From Paenibacillus sp. GSMTC-2017 (GTDB lineage: Bacteria; Bacillota; Bacilli; Paenibacillales; Paenibacillaceae), in assembly GCF_016019935.1 (NCBI RefSeq), contig NZ_JAECMT010000002.1:124001-188000 (forward strand): 64,000 nucleotides of DNA, in the 5' to 3' direction. The position numbers and the translations under genes were made by a program. The notes beneath the pieces are model-generated. The model was not told where the DNA came from and searched no databases. It saw nothing but the letters and a program-made list of their open reading frames with translations. How positions within the stretch are numbered: the first letter of the stretch is position 1; each line of letters begins with the position of its first letter. This document shows, in pieces, positions 34,494 through 42,457 of the stretch.

Positions 34494-36713
34494 TCATTCC
34501 ACTGCAAGTTTGCCTGTCTCCACATTTTGGACGATGATTTTACCTTCAGTCGTCGTCCCATCCTCTAATACTAACTTTAACTTAGCTGTTTTCCCTTTTT
34601 CCACTAACGCCTTCACTTGAGTTTCCGTTAAGCTCCGGCCATAACTTTCCTTCCAAATAACAAACTTGCATCCTACTTTGTAATTGGAGCATCCATATCC
34701 TTTACGCCCCATAAAGATTGACCCGCCACAACCTGGGCTCGGACAAGTAGCAATAATCGTAGGTACACCCGGCACCTCAGCTTTTTTATTCGTGACAGAA
34801 GCTTTGCTTGTAGAACGTTTCCCAACTGAACTCCGTCCCTTTTGGGGCGTCGAAGACGCTTCTGCTTCAAACAACAACTTATCCGCACGAGACTGCTTCC
34901 GAACCTTCTCAACGATCATCGTTGCAAACTTCTTCACATTTTCCATAAACTGAAGATCAGATGCACTGCCACGTGATATATCATTTAATCTACGTTCCCA
35001 CATGCCCGTCATCTCAGGAGAAGTCAGTAATTCAACACCAGCACCACGTATTAGCTCAATTGCTGCGCTCCCCTTTTGGGAGATCATAATCCGTTTACCT
35101 TGCATAGAAACATAACCAACATTTTTGAGTCGTTCTATCGTTGCTGCACGAGTTGCAGGTGTCCCGAGACCTGAGTCCTTCATTGCATCCCGAACTTCTT
35201 CATCTTCGATTTGTTTACCAGCACTCTCCATCGCTTTAAGCAACGTACCCTCTGTATAATGCTTAGGTGGCTGTGTATCTTTTTCTTTCATCAATGCATC
35301 ACTACAATGAACAAATTGATTAGCTTGAACGGAAAACGGCTCATTTACTTCCTCTTCTTCATCCGTTTCTTCATCTTTTTTGCTCGACTTTTGCTTCTCT
35401 TTATCCTTCTTCTGATCACCATAAATCACTTTCCAGCCTAAGCTTAATAACTCTTTCACCGAAGTTTTGAAGCTTTCCTTTTCTACTTCAGTAATAACTG
35501 TATGCGATTTATATTCTGCAGGAGGATAAAACTGCGATAAAAAGCGTCGAACGATAAGGTCATATAGCTTTTGTTCATCTGGCGACAAACCGTTCGCTTT
35601 TCTATATGTAGGCAATATAGCGTGATGATCTTCTACCTTCGTCGGATTACAAATAAACTTGTTACCTTTATGGACAAGGTTACGATTAGCACCTTTTACC
35701 CACTCATCATAAGCGGTTCCTTGCAAAGCATTTAACGTTTTATGCATTTCCGGAATGTTTTGTTCCGTTACATAGTTGGAGTTGGTACGCGGATACGAAA
35801 TCACTTTATGTTTTTCATAAAGTGCCTGTGCAGTATCCAACGTTTTTTTAGCTGAAAATCCGAGTTTTCCATTGGCCTCTCGCTGCAACAGAGTTAAATC
35901 ATACAGCTTGTACGGATATTCCTTAACGTCCTTTACTTCATAGGATGTTATGCTGCCTTCTTTGCCCTTCACCTTCGCTACAATGGCTTCTGCTTGCTTT
36001 GGGTCAGTCATGCGTTCCCCTTGCCACATTCCACGATACTGAGTCTCTTGCTGGACAAAATGTGCTTCCACTTCAAAAAACTTAAGAGAATCAAAAGCCT
36101 CAATCGTTTTTTGGCGATCATAAATAAGCGCAAGAACTGGAGTCTGAACGCGTCCTACCGATAGCAGTACATTATGTTTTGTTGTGAACGCTCGTGAACC
36201 ATTCATGCCAATGATCCAATCCGCTTCACTTCGGGCAGTAGCCGCTTTCGTTAAGTTATCGTATTCCGAACCATCCTTAAGTTCAGCAAAACCTTTACGA
36301 ATCGTTTCCGGCGTAAGATCGGATATCCAAAGTCTCTTGACGGGATGTTTAAGCTTTAGATGACGCTGAATAAGCGCAAAAATATATTGGCCTTCTCGCC
36401 CTGCATCGCAACAATTAATGAGCGCGTCACATCGTTTGGCTAGATCGCCAATTACTTTGAGCTGATCAATTGTTTTTTTGTTAGGGACTAACTTAAACGG
36501 AGACGGAATAATAGGCAAGTCGTTAATATTCCATTTTTTGTAACGATCATCATAGGCATCTGGCTCTGCTAAACCGATCAGATGTCCAATCGCCCATGTA
36601 ATGATATAATGTTCACCTTCTAAATAAGTGCGATTATTTTTTGCTTTAGGATCGATAGCTGCTGCTATATTTCGTCCCATGTCGGGTTTCTCCGCAATTA
36701 TAAGTGTCTTCAA
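34494..36713 (-). CDS. topB: DNA topoisomerase III
   Basis: A type IA topoisomerase, 739 aa. The N-terminal toprim domain starts MKTLIIAEKPDMGRNIAAAI and has the DAGREGQ metal site (103-109). The catalytic Tyr307 is in VISYPRTNSNY, and the remaining IA core (about 310-610) is complete. A C-terminal zinc ribbon (CPSPGCGGSIFMGRKGYGC, about 660-678, then GCKF) follows a Lys/Glu-rich linker. An acidic insertion (KKDEETDEEEEVNEP, about 440-455) interrupts the core in a surface loop. It relaxes negative supercoils and unlinks recombination intermediates. The next gene upstream ends 26 bp before it. Confidence 0.95.
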   Translation of the reverse strand: MKTLIIAEKPDMGRNIAAAIDPKAKNNRTYLEGEHYIITWAIGHLIGLAEPDAYDDRYKKWNINDLPIIPSPFKLVPNKKTIDQLKVIGDLAKRCDALINCCDAGREGQYIFALIQRHLKLKHPVKRLWISDLTPETIRKGFAELKDGSEYDNLTKAATARSEADWIIGMNGSRAFTTKHNVLLSVGRVQTPVLALIYDRQKTIEAFDSLKFFEVEAHFVQQETQYRGMWQGERMTDPKQAEAIVAKVKGKEGSITSYEVKDVKEYPYKLYDLTLLQREANGKLGFSAKKTLDTAQALYEKHKVISYPRTNSNYVTEQNIPEMHKTLNALQGTAYDEWVKGANRNLVHKGNKFICNPTKVEDHHAILPTYRKANGLSPDEQKLYDLIVRRFLSQFYPPAEYKSHTVITEVEKESFKTSVKELLSLGWKVIYGDQKKDKEKQKSSKKDEETDEEEEVNEPFSVQANQFVHCSDALMKEKDTQPPKHYTEGTLLKAMESAGKQIEDEEVRDAMKDSGLGTPATRAATIERLKNVGYVSMQGKRIMISQKGSAAIELIRGAGVELLTSPEMTGMWERRLNDISRGSASDLQFMENVKKFATMIVEKVRKQSRADKLLFEAEASSTPQKGRSSVGKRSTSKASVTNKKAEVPGVPTIIATCPSPGCGGSIFMGRKGYGCSNYKVGCKFVIWKESYGRSLTETQVKALVEKGKTAKLKLVLEDGTTTEGKIIVQNVETGKLAVE

Positions 36714-36738
36714 CTCTAAGATCGCTCCTTTGCGGTAA

Positions 36739-37797
36739 TTATTTACCCTCCTGAGTCAATTCAATCTCATTCATGATCATTGTAAATATCGAACGGACAC
36801 CATTCGACCAGTTAGGGTCTTCGGCGTATTCGCGGTTAATCCACGTAAAAGGATCCGTTTCTGCTGGCTTGTCCTTACTAAGACGCGTAATTGTACGAGC
36901 TGCAATTTGTGAAGATTGGTCAATCGTCGTATTAAACTCTTCCCAGCTATGGAACACATTAAACGGATTGTTTGCAATTTCTTTCGCTTTTTTATGGGTA
37001 CGTGGAACAAATCCTTGTTCCTGACCGGTAATCGCAAACATAAATGCAGGATGAATATCGAATTCTTTAGCCGTTTTTAGTATAGCATCCATATATTTGG
37101 GTTCAGCGAGAATAGAGTTTCTCTCTTTTAGAAATGCAATAAGTTTATCACGATCTACATGCTCATACTTTAGCTCAGGCGGTAAAGCATTCTTACTAGT
37201 TACTGGTGCAACAGTTTCCTGGTTCGCGTTCTGGGCTATTGGCATTTGTGAATCCTTATTGTTGATATCGTTAGTTAAAGACCAGCCGAACATTAATGTT
37301 ACAACAACAATGAAGATACTTAATGTGCTAAACAAATAAAACTTTTTATGTATGTTCCATTTTATTAGCTGATCACTAGCATAGGGTAGTCGTAGCGGAA
37401 TTATTTCGGCACTTGAAGAAGCCTTCGCATTAGTTGCTTCAATTGTAGCGGATTCGCTTTTACGATTTAATCTAGCTTCTTGTTTACGAGTCCACTCTCT
37501 TAAAGGTAATGCAATACTTTCATCACTCTGATCCAATTTCATACACAGCAAAAAAATATCATCCGCGCTAACAGGTCTTTGATGCTCTAACACCGTCGTG
37601 CGAATGAGTGTGCTTGTGAGCTGCCTTTTTACGTCAACCGTAAAGTGAGGAAGCTGTTTATGTATAATCCTAGTCACAGCATCAGCTACGATTTCTGCTC
37701 GTTTATCATGTGGCATTGTTGCATACTTTGATTGAACATAAGTACGAATATTTTTAACATCTGTAGGTGTTAATACGTAGGCGCTATCTGTAGGCAT
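36739..37797 (-). CDS. Membrane-anchored lysozyme-like protein
   Basis: A 352-aa protein with a cytoplasmic N-terminal part of about 155 residues, one TM helix (about 155-178, FYLFSTLSIFIVVVTLMFGW), and an external C-terminal domain. That domain (about 235-345) reads KYMDAILKTAKEFDIHPAFM, then ITGQEQGFVP, then NNPFNVFHSW, like glucosaminidase/lytic-transglycosylase-type lysozyme folds with a candidate catalytic Glu in the GQEQG segment. It lies 26 bp before topB, perhaps in one operon, and the combination is unexpected. I chose ATG 37797 because GGAGGGG lies 8 bases upstream. Cell-wall hydrolysis is inferred. Confidence 0.75.
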   Translation of the reverse strand: MPTDSAYVLTPTDVKNIRTYVQSKYATMPHDKRAEIVADAVTRIIHKQLPHFTVDVKRQLTSTLIRTTVLEHQRPVSADDIFLLCMKLDQSDESIALPLREWTRKQEARLNRKSESATIEATNAKASSSAEIIPLRLPYASDQLIKWNIHKKFYLFSTLSIFIVVVTLMFGWSLTNDINNKDSQMPIAQNANQETVAPVTSKNALPPELKYEHVDRDKLIAFLKERNSILAEPKYMDAILKTAKEFDIHPAFMFAITGQEQGFVPRTHKKAKEIANNPFNVFHSWEEFNTTIDQSSQIAARTITRLSKDKPAETDPFTWINREYAEDPNWSNGVRSIFTMIMNEIELTQEGK

Positions 37798-37850
37798 GAA
37801 GATCTCCCCTCCACACACATCTCACACCGATTTTACCACAACTTTCCTGC

Positions 37851-38168
37851 TTATGGTGAAGTTAGATTTGCAATGGCAGTCTGAATATGATTCTGTTCAA
37901 TAAATGCCTTTATTTGCTCCTTCTCACTAAACGTACACTGATATTCACAATCACAGTCTTCGTCTTGCGGTACTATTTGTACAATTGTTCCATCTAGTGT
38001 ACATATAACAAGAATTGAAAAAGCGATTAAGTCATCTGGGATCGGTGCTCCAGAATCTAGTTCTGGGCGAAGTACTATATCTACCCACTGATCGTCCCTA
38101 CGCTCGATTATAGGATTGAACTCCTTAAACTTTAGTTCGGTTATCGTGTCCAAACCATATTTTATCAT
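37851..38168 (-). CDS. Hypothetical protein
   Basis: A 105-aa acidic protein, not recognised. It has a Cys-rich acidic stretch (EDCDCEYQC, about 74-82) that could bind metal, and a C-terminal helix (SEKEQIKAFIEQ). It lies 53 bp upstream of the lysozyme-like gene on the same strand. Start ATG 38168 follows GAGGAATTCC. There is no TM and no signal peptide. The region before it (38169-38366) holds the repeat and terminator listed separately. Confidence 0.65.
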   Translation of the reverse strand: MIKYGLDTITELKFKEFNPIIERRDDQWVDIVLRPELDSGAPIPDDLIAFSILVICTLDGTIVQIVPQDEDCDCEYQCTFSEKEQIKAFIEQNHIQTAIANLTSP

Positions 38169-38236
38169 AATCGGAATTCCTCATTTCATTGTTCAGTTCA
38201 AAAAGGTCTTTACAAGTATGACCGATTTATCAAAGG

Positions 38237-38292
38237 CTATCAAGCAAGAAAAAGGTTTAACAGTATATAGTAAGGTCTATCAAGCAAGAAAA
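38237..38292. repeat. 16-bp direct repeat
   Basis: CTATCAAGCAAGAAAA occurs at 38237-38252 and 38277-38292, 40 bp apart; the second copy abuts the gltD terminator. It may be a duplication scar. Confidence 0.55.
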
Positions 38293-38308
38293 GCGCCCGA
38301 AGGCGCTT
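38286..38308 (-). terminator. Terminator after gltD
   Basis: AAGCGCC-TTCG-GGCGCTT tetraloop hairpin followed by TTCTTG on the minus strand. Confidence 0.8.
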
Positions 38309-38366
38309 CTATTAGCTAGTATAATTGCTATTTCAATTCATAAAAATGTAGATTTAGCCACATCCA

Positions 38367-39854
38367 TTATGGAAGCATAGATGAACCTGTCAAATATTTA
38401 TCAACTTCACGAGCAGCTTCACGACCTTCGTTAATCGCCCAAACGACCAAACTTTGACCACGACGCATATCGCCTGCTGCAAATACTTTTTCTACATTTG
38501 TGTTGTATTTTCCATATTTCGCTTTTACGTTTGTACGACGATCTTGTTCCAGACCAAGTTGCTCGATCAACGTTGTTTCAGGTCCTTCAAAGCCAACCGC
38601 AATGAATACAAGGTCTGCTGGCCATACTTTTTCAGTACCTTCAAGCTCTTTATAAATCTTACGTCCCGTTTCGTCAACAGTACGTTCGATTTGTACCGTA
38701 TGAAGTTCCTTCAACTTGCCATTTTCGTCACCGATGAATTTTTTTGTCAATACGGAGAATGCACGAGGATCTTCTCCATACAACGCTTTAGCTTCCTCTT
38801 GTGCATAGTCAAGCGTATACACATTCGGGAACTGTGGCCAAGGGTTGTTGATCGGATCACGCTCAAGCGGCGCCTTACCAACCGTACCGAATTGAGTAAC
38901 AGACTTACATCCATGTCTGAGGGCAGTTGCTACACAGTCCGTACCTGTATCTCCGCCGCCGATAACGATAACATCTTTATCTTTTGCTGAGATGTATTGT
39001 CCATCTTCCAAGTTGGAGTCAAGGTAACTCTTAATTGTTCCGTTCAAATAATCCATCGCCATATGAACGCCGTCCAAGTCACGGCCTTCTATCTCGACAT
39101 CACGTGCACGAGTAGATCCACCGCAAAGTACAACTGCATCAAATTGCTCAACGAGCTCGCTTGCTGTAATATCTTTGCCAATTTCCGTATTTGTTACGAA
39201 CGTAATGCCTTCTTCAGTCATAATATCAACACGACGTTGTACAACATGTTTCTCAAGCTTCATTGTTGGGATTCCGTAAGTTAGCAACCCGCCGATGCGG
39301 TCAGCACGCTCATAAACCGTTACTGTATGTCCAGCTTTGTTGAGCTGAGCTGCTGTAGCAAGTCCTGCAGGGCCTGAGCCAACAACTGCTACACGTTTGC
39401 TAGTACGTACCTTTGGAGGATGAGGGACAACCCAGCCCTCTTCAAAGCCGCGTTCGATAATCGCATTTTCGATTGTCTTGATCGTAACAGCATCACCAAT
39501 CAGACCTACCGTACATGAACCTTCACATGGTGCTGGACAAACTCGACCAGTAAACTCTGGGAAGTTGTTCGTCTTATGCAGACGTTCCAATGCTTCACGC
39601 CACAGACCTCTATAGATCAAATTGTTCCACTCTGGAATCAAATTGTTTACAGGGCAACCAGAGACAGAACCAGCAAGTTCCATTCCTGTATGACAATAAG
39701 GTGTACCACAATCCATACAGCGTGCACCCTGTGTACGGAGTTGCTCGTCTGACAAATGCTTATGAAATTCATTCCAGTCATTAATACGTTCAAGCGGGTC
39801 GCGATCGGCCGGCAATTCGCGCTGATATTCCATAAATCCAGTAGGTGTTGACAT
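38367..39854 (-). CDS. gltD: Glutamate synthase (NADPH) small subunit
   Basis: The small, electron-donating subunit of GOGAT (495 aa). N-terminal [4Fe-4S] cysteines are in ARCMDCGTPYCHTG, SGCPVNNLIPEW and CPAPCEGSCTVG. The FAD fold VAVVGSGPAGLATA is near 148-161, and the NADPH fold VIVIGGGDTGTDC is near 288-300. The C-terminal FAD motif VFAAGDMRRGQSLVVWAI is complete. I chose ATG 39854, with GGAGG 10 bases upstream; the frame runs to 39890. gltB is not beside it in this window, which is unusual because it normally precedes gltD. It passes electrons from NADPH to GltB for glutamine-to-glutamate conversion. Confidence 0.93.
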   Translation of the reverse strand: MSTPTGFMEYQRELPADRDPLERINDWNEFHKHLSDEQLRTQGARCMDCGTPYCHTGMELAGSVSGCPVNNLIPEWNNLIYRGLWREALERLHKTNNFPEFTGRVCPAPCEGSCTVGLIGDAVTIKTIENAIIERGFEEGWVVPHPPKVRTSKRVAVVGSGPAGLATAAQLNKAGHTVTVYERADRIGGLLTYGIPTMKLEKHVVQRRVDIMTEEGITFVTNTEIGKDITASELVEQFDAVVLCGGSTRARDVEIEGRDLDGVHMAMDYLNGTIKSYLDSNLEDGQYISAKDKDVIVIGGGDTGTDCVATALRHGCKSVTQFGTVGKAPLERDPINNPWPQFPNVYTLDYAQEEAKALYGEDPRAFSVLTKKFIGDENGKLKELHTVQIERTVDETGRKIYKELEGTEKVWPADLVFIAVGFEGPETTLIEQLGLEQDRRTNVKAKYGKYNTNVEKVFAAGDMRRGQSLVVWAINEGREAAREVDKYLTGSSMLP

Positions 39855-40075
39855 GATCGCAGTTCCTCCATCCCTGTTTCCCGATTGCATTAGAAATCAT
39901 TCTATTTCAAACTATATCGGGAATTCATATTTTATTCAACAATAAACTTTCACGAGAAAGCCGAGAACTATATTATACCATGCTAGCATTCTATTGTTTA
40001 CCGCGTTAATGGACTATACGTACAATCATTTGCATTTTATGACGAATTGTTCGTCAAATCGTCAATGCCGCGACT

Positions 40076-40570
40076 TTAAACCTCATTATTTCGCTTAAAA
40101 TGTTGCCATGTAAAGTTGAATTTATTTTTTTCATCTTTTTCTCTAAACTTGCTTTCTACCAATTGCCACTCAATCATTGAGAAAGTTGGAAAAAAAGCGT
40201 CAGCACTTTCAATTTCAACCTCTACATCTGTCACCAGAAGTGTATCCGCAAAAGGTAGGAACAACGAATAGATCTCGGCACCACCGATAACCATTAGTTC
40301 TTCATTACCGAATTGTTGAATCGTTTCTTCTACAGAATGAACAACCTCACACCCCTCTATTACTAAGTTCGGTTGCCTTGTCAAAATGACATTTTTTCTG
40401 TTAGGGAGTGGTCTTCCTAATGATTCATACGTCTTTCGTCCCATAAGGACGGTTTTCCCCGTAGTCGTCGCTTTGAAAAAAGCCATCTCTGCAGGAAGAT
40501 GCCAAGGCATCTTGTTATCGACACCAATGGCACGATTACGATCCATTGCTGCTATTAATGTAATAGACAT
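40076..40570 (-). CDS. dfrA: Dihydrofolate reductase
   Basis: Reduces dihydrofolate to tetrahydrofolate with NADPH; 164 aa, typical bacterial length. Substrate and cofactor marks are AMDRNRAIGVDNKMPWHLPAE (broken as AMDRNRAIG and MPWHLPAE), with Glu in the active site, then GKTVLMGRKTYES and VIGGAEIYSLFLP. It lies 36 bp after thyA on the same strand: thymidylate synthase makes dihydrofolate and this enzyme recycles it. I chose ATG 40570 because GGGAGGG lies 7 bases upstream; the frame extends to 40603. Confidence 0.95.
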   Translation of the reverse strand: MSITLIAAMDRNRAIGVDNKMPWHLPAEMAFFKATTTGKTVLMGRKTYESLGRPLPNRKNVILTRQPNLVIEGCEVVHSVEETIQQFGNEELMVIGGAEIYSLFLPFADTLLVTDVEVEIESADAFFPTFSMIEWQLVESKFREKDEKNKFNFTWQHFKRNNEV

Positions 40571-40606
40571 ATCTATACCCTCCCTTTCAACAAAACAAAC
40601 CAATAA

Positions 40607-41566
40607 TTAAACAGCTACAGGAGCTTTTATGGCTGGATGCGGATCATATTGTTCAATAGTCAGATCAGAAAGCTCGAAATCAAATATAGACGACTTGTTC
40701 TCATTCAATTTCAATATAGGCAATTCCTTAGGTGCTCTCTCCAACTGAATCTCAATTTGATCCAAATGATTGGTATAAATATGTGCATCACCAAGCGTGT
40801 GTACAAAATCTCCTACTTGTAAACCGCATTCATGTGCGACAAGATGCGTGAGGAGTGCATAACTAGCAATATTGAATGGAATACCTAAAAATATGTCACC
40901 ACTGCGTTGATAGAGCTGACAGGAAAGCTTACCTTCCGATACATAGAACTGAAACATCGTATGACAAGGTGGAAGCGCCATATTACGTGGCACATCTTCC
41001 GGATTCCATGCGGAAACCATTAATCTTCTTGAATCCGGATTCTTTTTGATCATTGCAATAACATCCTTGAGCTGATCAATTGTTTCCCCTTGCGATGTCT
41101 TCCACTCTCTCCACTGCTTACCATACACATTGCCAAGCTCTCCGTATTTATCCGCAAAGTCGTCGTCAGATAGGATTTGCGCTTTAAATGCATCCATCTG
41201 CTCGTTATATTGCACTGCAAAAGCAGCATCGGATTGTGAACGCAATCCGAAATCGGTCATATCTGGACCCCTGTAATCAGTACTCTCAATCCACTTCTTA
41301 AACGCCCACTCATTCCAAATGTTATTATTATGTTGAAGAAGATAACGAATGTTTGTATCTCCTTTAATAAACCAGAGCAGTTCGCTTGCTACAAGTCGGA
41401 AAGGAACTCTCTTTGTGGTTAGCAAAGGAAATCCTTCGCTTAGCGGGAAACGCATTTGGTAACCAAAAGTAGAAATCGTACCCGTTCCAGTTCGATCATC
41501 TTTTCTAACGCCTTTATCCAGCACGTCTCTCAATAACTGCAAATAGGCTTGTTCGCTGTTACTCAT
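40607..41566 (-). CDS. thyA: Thymidylate synthase
   Basis: Makes dTMP from dUMP and methylene-tetrahydrofolate; 319 aa. It has the nucleophile Cys in [13 protein letters not shown] (near 201), [10 protein letters not shown] before it, and [20 protein letters not shown] after it. A lineage-specific insertion of about 50 residues (around [12 protein letters not shown] to [11 protein letters not shown]) explains the length, as in staphylococcal and lactobacillar ThyA. RBS GAGAGGAG is 10 bases before the ATG. It is the first gene of the thyA-dfrA operon. The 39-bp repeat array lies from 22 bp to 207 bp upstream of the start, so it is in the promoter or leader. Confidence 0.95.
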   Translation of the reverse strand: MSNSEQAYLQLLRDVLDKGVRKDDRTGTGTISTFGYQMRFPLSEGFPLLTTKRVPFRLVASELLWFIKGDTNIRYLLQHNNNIWNEWAFKKWIESTDYRGPDMTDFGLRSQSDAAFAVQYNEQMDAFKAQILSDDDFADKYGELGNVYGKQWREWKTSQGETIDQLKDVIAMIKKNPDSRRLMVSAWNPEDVPRNMALPPCHTMFQFYVSEGKLSCQLYQRSGDIFLGIPFNIASYALLTHLVAHECGLQVGDFVHTLGDAHIYTNHLDQIEIQLERAPKELPILKLNENKSSIFDFELSDLTIEQYDPHPAIKAPVAV

Positions 41567-41587
41567 AATCGATTTACTCCTCTCAAA

Positions 41588-41773
41588 GTTTTGCGCAGCA
41601 AAACTTACTTCGTAAGAATATGCTTAGTTTTGTGCAGCAAAACTTACTTCGTAAGAATATGCTTAGTTTTGCGCAGCAAAACTTACTTCGTAAGAATATG
41701 CTTAGTTTTGTGCAGCAAAACTTACTTCGTAAGAATATGCTTAGTTTTGCGCAGCAAAACTTACTTCGTAAGA
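41588..41773. repeat. Tandem array of 39-bp units built from two hairpins, upstream of thyA
   Basis: Four complete 39-bp units start at 41588, 41627, 41666 and 41705, and a 30-bp partial unit starts at 41744. Each unit holds two small perfect hairpins, GTTTTGC-GCA-GCAAAAC and CTTAC-TTC-GTAAG, joined by AATATGCTTA. Copies 1, 3 and 5 have GCGC and copies 2 and 4 have GTGC, so the array also reads as a 78-bp dimer repeat. No spacers separate the units, so it is not CRISPR. It fills the 5' region of thyA and would give a strongly structured leader RNA. Confidence 0.95.
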
Positions 41774-41805
41774 TTACACATTGTATTTCATAGCCAGTCG
41801 CCCGA

Positions 41806-41825
41806 TTTGTCTATATGTAGACAAA
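41806..41825. promoter_or_regulatory. Perfect palindrome upstream of the thyA repeat array
   Basis: TTTGTCTA-TATG-TAGACAAA is a perfect 8-4-8 inverted repeat in the only non-repetitive part of the thyA upstream region, 18 bp from the end of the thioesterase gene. It is a possible operator, or a small terminator for the thioesterase gene. No protein is identified. Confidence 0.5.
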
Positions 41826-41843
41826 ATAATCATCATTATACCA

Positions 41844-42332
41844 CTAGTTGATCGACCTGTCCTGCTTTCGTTTTTTTCGTAACTCATATCTTTCAGGTGC
41901 AGATGCAAAAAGATGCTGCTCAAGCTCGCTTTCTGGCACTACAGAAGGAACACGACAACTTTTACCATTCTCATCAAGTGCTACAAATGTGAAGAAAGCT
42001 GTGACCATTACTTTGCGAACACCAGAATACAAGTTCTCTGAAGTTACAGTCACATAGGTTTCCATTGAGCTCCGACTTGTCCATGAAACGAATGCTTCAA
42101 CCTCAATCACTTCGCCTACTTGAATAGGTGCTAAAAAATCGAGACTATCTGTGGAAGCTGTTACAACACGTGTTCTTGAATGTCGCATAGCAGCAATAGC
42201 CGCAACTTTATCCATATACTCCATTAGTTTACCACCAAACATCGTATCATGATGGTTCGTATCAAGTGGGAATATAAGTTGCGTCATTAATGTTTTAGAT
42301 TCGCTTGCACGTTTTGATTCAGGTTGCATCAT
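41844..42332 (-). CDS. Acyl-CoA thioesterase, hotdog fold (YkhA-like)
   Basis: A 162-aa cytosolic enzyme that hydrolyses acyl-CoA thioesters. Hotdog marks are IFPLDTNHHDTMFGGKLMEY with the catalytic Asp/Asn region, AAIAAMRHSRTRVVTASTD and FLAPIQVGEVIEVEAFV. I chose the first of two ATGs (42332) because GAGGAG lies 9 bases upstream; the frame is open to 42374, but a TATAAT element overlaps that start. It follows the pdh terminator and is transcribed toward the thyA repeat array. Confidence 0.9.
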   Translation of the reverse strand: MMQPESKRASESKTLMTQLIFPLDTNHHDTMFGGKLMEYMDKVAAIAAMRHSRTRVVTASTDSLDFLAPIQVGEVIEVEAFVSWTSRSSMETYVTVTSENLYSGVRKVMVTAFFTFVALDENGKSCRVPSVVPESELEQHLFASAPERYELRKKRKQDRSIN

Positions 42333-42387
42333 ACGATCAAACTCCTCTCGCTTCGCATCTTTCCCTCTCATCATGCATTATATGCAC

Positions 42388-42428
42388 AAAGAGGCCGCGA
42401 CGGCTCAAATGTGCCGCGTGACCTCTTT
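42388..42428 (-). terminator. Terminator after pdhD
   Basis: AAAGAGGTCACGCGGC pairs with GCCGTCGCGGCCTCTTT (one bulge) on the minus strand, ending in CTTTG. The T-run is short, so termination may be partial. Confidence 0.65.
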
Positions 42429-42457
42429 GTTATTGTTAATTATATAAGATGATTCAA

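Noticed and set aside
38454..38990. 178-codon ORF opposite gltD
   Set aside because: A shadow frame: gltD has complete motifs, and this ORF lacks an RBS and recognisable features.
41588..41773. CRISPR array
   Set aside because: The units are directly adjacent with no unique spacers, and no cas genes are present.
41549..41851. Plus-strand ORF of 100 codons with 13-residue repeats over the array
   Set aside because: It is a by-product of the 39-bp repeat (a multiple of 3), overlaps both flanking genes in antisense, and has no RBS.
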